Assembly: GCF_030506285.1 (NCBI RefSeq)
Contig: NZ_CP119422.1
Coordinates: forward strand, 2,542,001-2,606,000
Direction of reading: 5' to 3'
Origin: Catalinimonas niigatensis
Lineage (GTDB): Bacteria > Bacteroidota > Bacteroidia > Cytophagales > Cyclobacteriaceae
DNA: 64,000 nucleotides
The position numbers and the translations under genes are program-made. The first letter of the stretch is position 1. The number at the start of each line of letters is the position of its first letter. The notes under the pieces are model-generated. The model searched no databases. It was not told where the DNA came from and was given only the letters and a program-made list of their open reading frames with translations. Below, piece by piece: positions 61,947-64,000 of this stretch.

Positions 61947-64000
61947 TTAATGAAAGTACTGAATTGTTTGTAGTGTGACAGGTCCGATAATACCCGATTT
62001 TACGGGTTTCCAGTCCGATGCGTCAAAGGGTTGGTATGTAATATCCACAATGTTAATGTCATAAAACTTCTTCCAGTTTTCTCCCTGACGGTCCACCTGA
62101 ATCATCCTGTTGGCTGATACATTCTGTACGATAAGTTCCAGCGTATTCTCCTGCTGCATCATCTCTTTGGGCAAAATGATTTCATAGGGCAGCGCCCATA
62201 CCGTACCTACTTCCTGCCCATTCAGAATGACCTGCGCACTCTCTCTCAAACCTGTAAATTGAAGGCGGTAGGCTTCTACCGAATCCTGATCTTCAGGCAG
62301 TGTAAAATGTGTGCTGTATTTTGCCTTGCCGCTGAAGTACTGCAGGCTGCTATCCGGCCAAGTTGTCCAGGAAGTAAGCGAGTCTATGCTGTAGTTTGCA
62401 GCAAGATTTTCCGTATTACCTGACACAAAATTCACTTCCCAGCCTTCGGACAAAGAGACTTCTCCTTTGGGCGCAGTATAAAGATACAATTCTTCACTGC
62501 TCAGAGGCTCATCATAGGTAAAAACAAAGCAGGAGGCTCCGGGAGGAAGTTGCAGGTAAATCTGTGTCTGTCCGTCGATCAAAGTCTGGTCTACCTGCCC
62601 CCTTTTCCCACTGATGGGGTTTAAGATTTCTACAGCCTCGCTTTCTACATTCAGGCGAATCAGGCCTTCAGAAAATTGATTACTTAAATTGGAAATGAAG
62701 TATAAATAGCCTTGTTCATGGCGCTTACGGATGAAACTCAGACCTTGTTGCCTCATGCTTTCCTGTCGCAAATCTGATTGTTGGGCCAAAGCTTCAAAAC
62801 CATCAAGCACCCGCACCCGCTCTATTTCTTTCAACTGTGCATTGATACGCTGCAAACTATCTTCCTGTTGCTGCTCAGCAAGATAGCCTGAAACAGAAGT
62901 CGGCAGATGTTCCATAAAAATAATGGATACACCAGCCTCTGCTAATTTGTGCAATTGTTCAAGACTTTCCAGCGGCAGATAGTCAACCGGTGGAACAAGA
63001 ATGCTTTGGTAGTGCGCTCCGTCTTCCAGTGCTACCGTTCCATTCTCATGCTCCAAAAGTGCCAGCTGGCGATCGGAGAGGTAATCAAAGGTATAGCCAT
63101 GGTTCCAGAGCTGCTCTGCCAAAGCGCCTACCGGAGAATCAGAAAACCAGTCTTCGTAATGATGCACATCCAGTTGCAAAAGCCAATTCCCTTCTTTCTT
63201 GGTCCAGAGGTCATGGATAGGAAAGTACAGCAGCAGATCACTGTCAGGAGCTGTGTTTTGTAGATAACGCTGACATTGGCTGATATAAGAGGTAAGTTGA
63301 GGGAGTTCATCCCAAAAATGGGAGCTTCGCCCAAAATTGGTGGAGGCATAAAATAGCCAACCGGGAAAGCCTGCGCTTTCAGGGGAGTAAGCCATGCCAT
63401 GAAAAAAAACATGATTGATACCTGCCGTAAAAAGCTCATCTATCTGCGGCTTCACCTGGGAAAGTGATACCTTAAAATGGTTGCCCAACCAGGTAGCCGT
63501 TTCCGAACTTACCAGCGGCTTGCCCATCAGATGGGCGGGCGAAGAGGCAAACTTCATCATCAGCGGACTGGGCCTTCCAAATTGTTCTTCTTCAAAATCT
63601 TCGTCAATCCTGAGGCCGGGAATGTTAAATTTACTTGTACCAAAAGACTCGGTTTCGGGCACGGCAGCCAGCGCATATAGGTCCAGAATATTCGCGGGAG
63701 AACCATGTGCCTGATTACGGGTCAATCTTCCCTGCGCTCTGCTCCAATCCGTCCACAGGCTGGTAAAATTTTCATACAGCAAATCCGACAATGTTTCGCG
63801 TACATCGTGCAAAGCCATGCCATGTAATACATTGGATGTATCCTGTAAAACCACTAAAATATCTGTCAGAGGATAGCCTCTCAGTCTTTCAAACTTCTCC
63901 TGAAAATCTGCTGACCAGTTAGCGCCGTAAGCCTCATAGGAATCGTGGTAAAAAGAACGGGGCGGAGCTTCAGCCATCAGGTCTTCCAGGGCGGAATCAT
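61947..64000 (-). CDS. GH106-like alpha-L-rhamnosidase, 5' end beyond window (partial)
   Basis: At least 684 residues of a large glycosidase, open through the right edge. Visible features: RSFYHDSYEAYGANWSADFQ, the region after the barrel front of GH106 enzymes; ETATWLGNHFKVSLSQVKPQ with FFHGMAYSPESAGFPGWLFY, part of the catalytic barrel; and a C-terminal beta-sandwich with sugar-binding shape (YRLQFTGLRESAQVILNGQE; VGTVWALPYEIILP). GH106 cleaves alpha-L-rhamnosides. The length fits the family (about 1000 residues). Location and signal peptide cannot be judged because the start is missing. Confidence 0.8.
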   Translation of the reverse strand, partial: DSALEDLMAEAPPRSFYHDSYEAYGANWSADFQEKFERLRGYPLTDILVVLQDTSNVLHGMALHDVRETLSDLLYENFTSLWTDWSRAQGRLTRNQAHGSPANILDLYALAAVPETESFGTSKFNIPGLRIDEDFEEEQFGRPSPLMMKFASSPAHLMGKPLVSSETATWLGNHFKVSLSQVKPQIDELFTAGINHVFFHGMAYSPESAGFPGWLFYASTNFGRSSHFWDELPQLTSYISQCQRYLQNTAPDSDLLLYFPIHDLWTKKEGNWLLQLDVHHYEDWFSDSPVGALAEQLWNHGYTFDYLSDRQLALLEHENGTVALEDGAHYQSILVPPVDYLPLESLEQLHKLAEAGVSIIFMEHLPTSVSGYLAEQQQEDSLQRINAQLKEIERVRVLDGFEALAQQSDLRQESMRQQGLSFIRKRHEQGYLYFISNLSNQFSEGLIRLNVESEAVEILNPISGKRGQVDQTLIDGQTQIYLQLPPGASCFVFTYDEPLSSEELYLYTAPKGEVSLSEGWEVNFVSGNTENLAANYSIDSLTSWTTWPDSSLQYFSGKAKYSTHFTLPEDQDSVEAYRLQFTGLRESAQVILNGQEVGTVWALPYEIILPKEMMQQENTLELIVQNVSANRMIQVDRQGENWKKFYDINIVDITYQPFDASDWKPVKSGIIGPVTLQTIQYFH

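Noticed and set aside
1-64000. CRISPR arrays, tRNA or rRNA genes and prophage
   Set aside because: No regular spacer-repeat pattern, cloverleaf-like sequence, rRNA motif or phage structural gene was recognised on either strand by eye.

Overview
The window looks like chromosomal DNA of a free-living, probably marine, member of the Bacteroidota, most likely order Cytophagales. The evidence is family content: a TonB-dependent receptor of the outer-membrane beta-barrel type, many lipoproteins, Bacteroidota-type DUF2723 and CarboxypepD_reg-like proteins, a hybrid histidine kinase, and TAnnTTTG-type promoters with little Shine-Dalgarno signal. No rRNA, tRNA, CRISPR array, phage or plasmid genes were recognised. 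Species cannot be named from what is visible.

Layout. 1-9.9 kb: edge of a lipoprotein gene, a family 2 glycosyltransferase, a LemA plus two TPM-domain envelope operon, an outer-membrane porin-like protein, a vanadium-haloperoxidase-like PAP2 lipoprotein, a DUF3179 protein and a YceI protein. 10.0-13.7 kb: a tight three-gene operon (N-formylglutamate amidohydrolase family, DUF1704/QEGLA metallopeptidase, GshB-like ATP-grasp), the best candidate for an undescribed small-molecule or peptide modification system. 14.3-16.4 kb: accessory patch with a 43-bp degenerate tandem repeat, RluE-like pseudouridine synthase, an antitoxin with a wrecked toxin, and an intact DUF433/DUF5615 toxin-antitoxin pair. 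17.3-22.6 kb: ECF42-type sigma factor with its YCII-domain partner, an orphan cytosolic substrate-binding protein divergent from modABC, and an orphan DUF4212 symporter subunit. 23-34 kb: signalling proteins (degenerate PAS kinase, Hpt protein, large hybrid kinase), a Gfo/Idh/MocA pseudogene, dnaK and a Nudix hydrolase. 34.3-40.1 kb: nucleotidyltransferase-GHMP kinase fusion, moaA divergent from moaD-moaE-MOSC, and a phenylalanine hydroxylase-sulfotransferase pair.

40.2-42.4 kb is AT-rich and holds a small lipoprotein, an ISAs1-like transposase descendant without recognisable catalytic aspartates, and a membrane protein. 42.8-47.3 kb has a membrane-anchored regulator-like protein divergent from a DUF2723 glycosyltransferase-like protein. 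47.4-52.4 kb is a TolC/HlyD/MacB-type export operon with its own GbsR/MarR-like regulator, and two nearly identical 18-bp palindromes that look like the regulator's operators. 53-64 kb: a methyltransferase, a large cytochrome c beta-propeller lipoprotein, an EcsC protein, a GH130-like lipoprotein, a TonB-dependent receptor and a truncated GH106-like rhamnosidase.

Functional threads: molybdenum (modABC uptake at 20-22 kb, moaA/D/E and MOSC at 35.7-38.3 kb, but no moaC, moeA or mog in the window), polysaccharide use at the right end, and envelope maintenance or export. Start codons were chosen by family alignment and signal-peptide position; where the longest frame began at TTG or GTG the downstream ATG was preferred unless it would cut a conserved motif.
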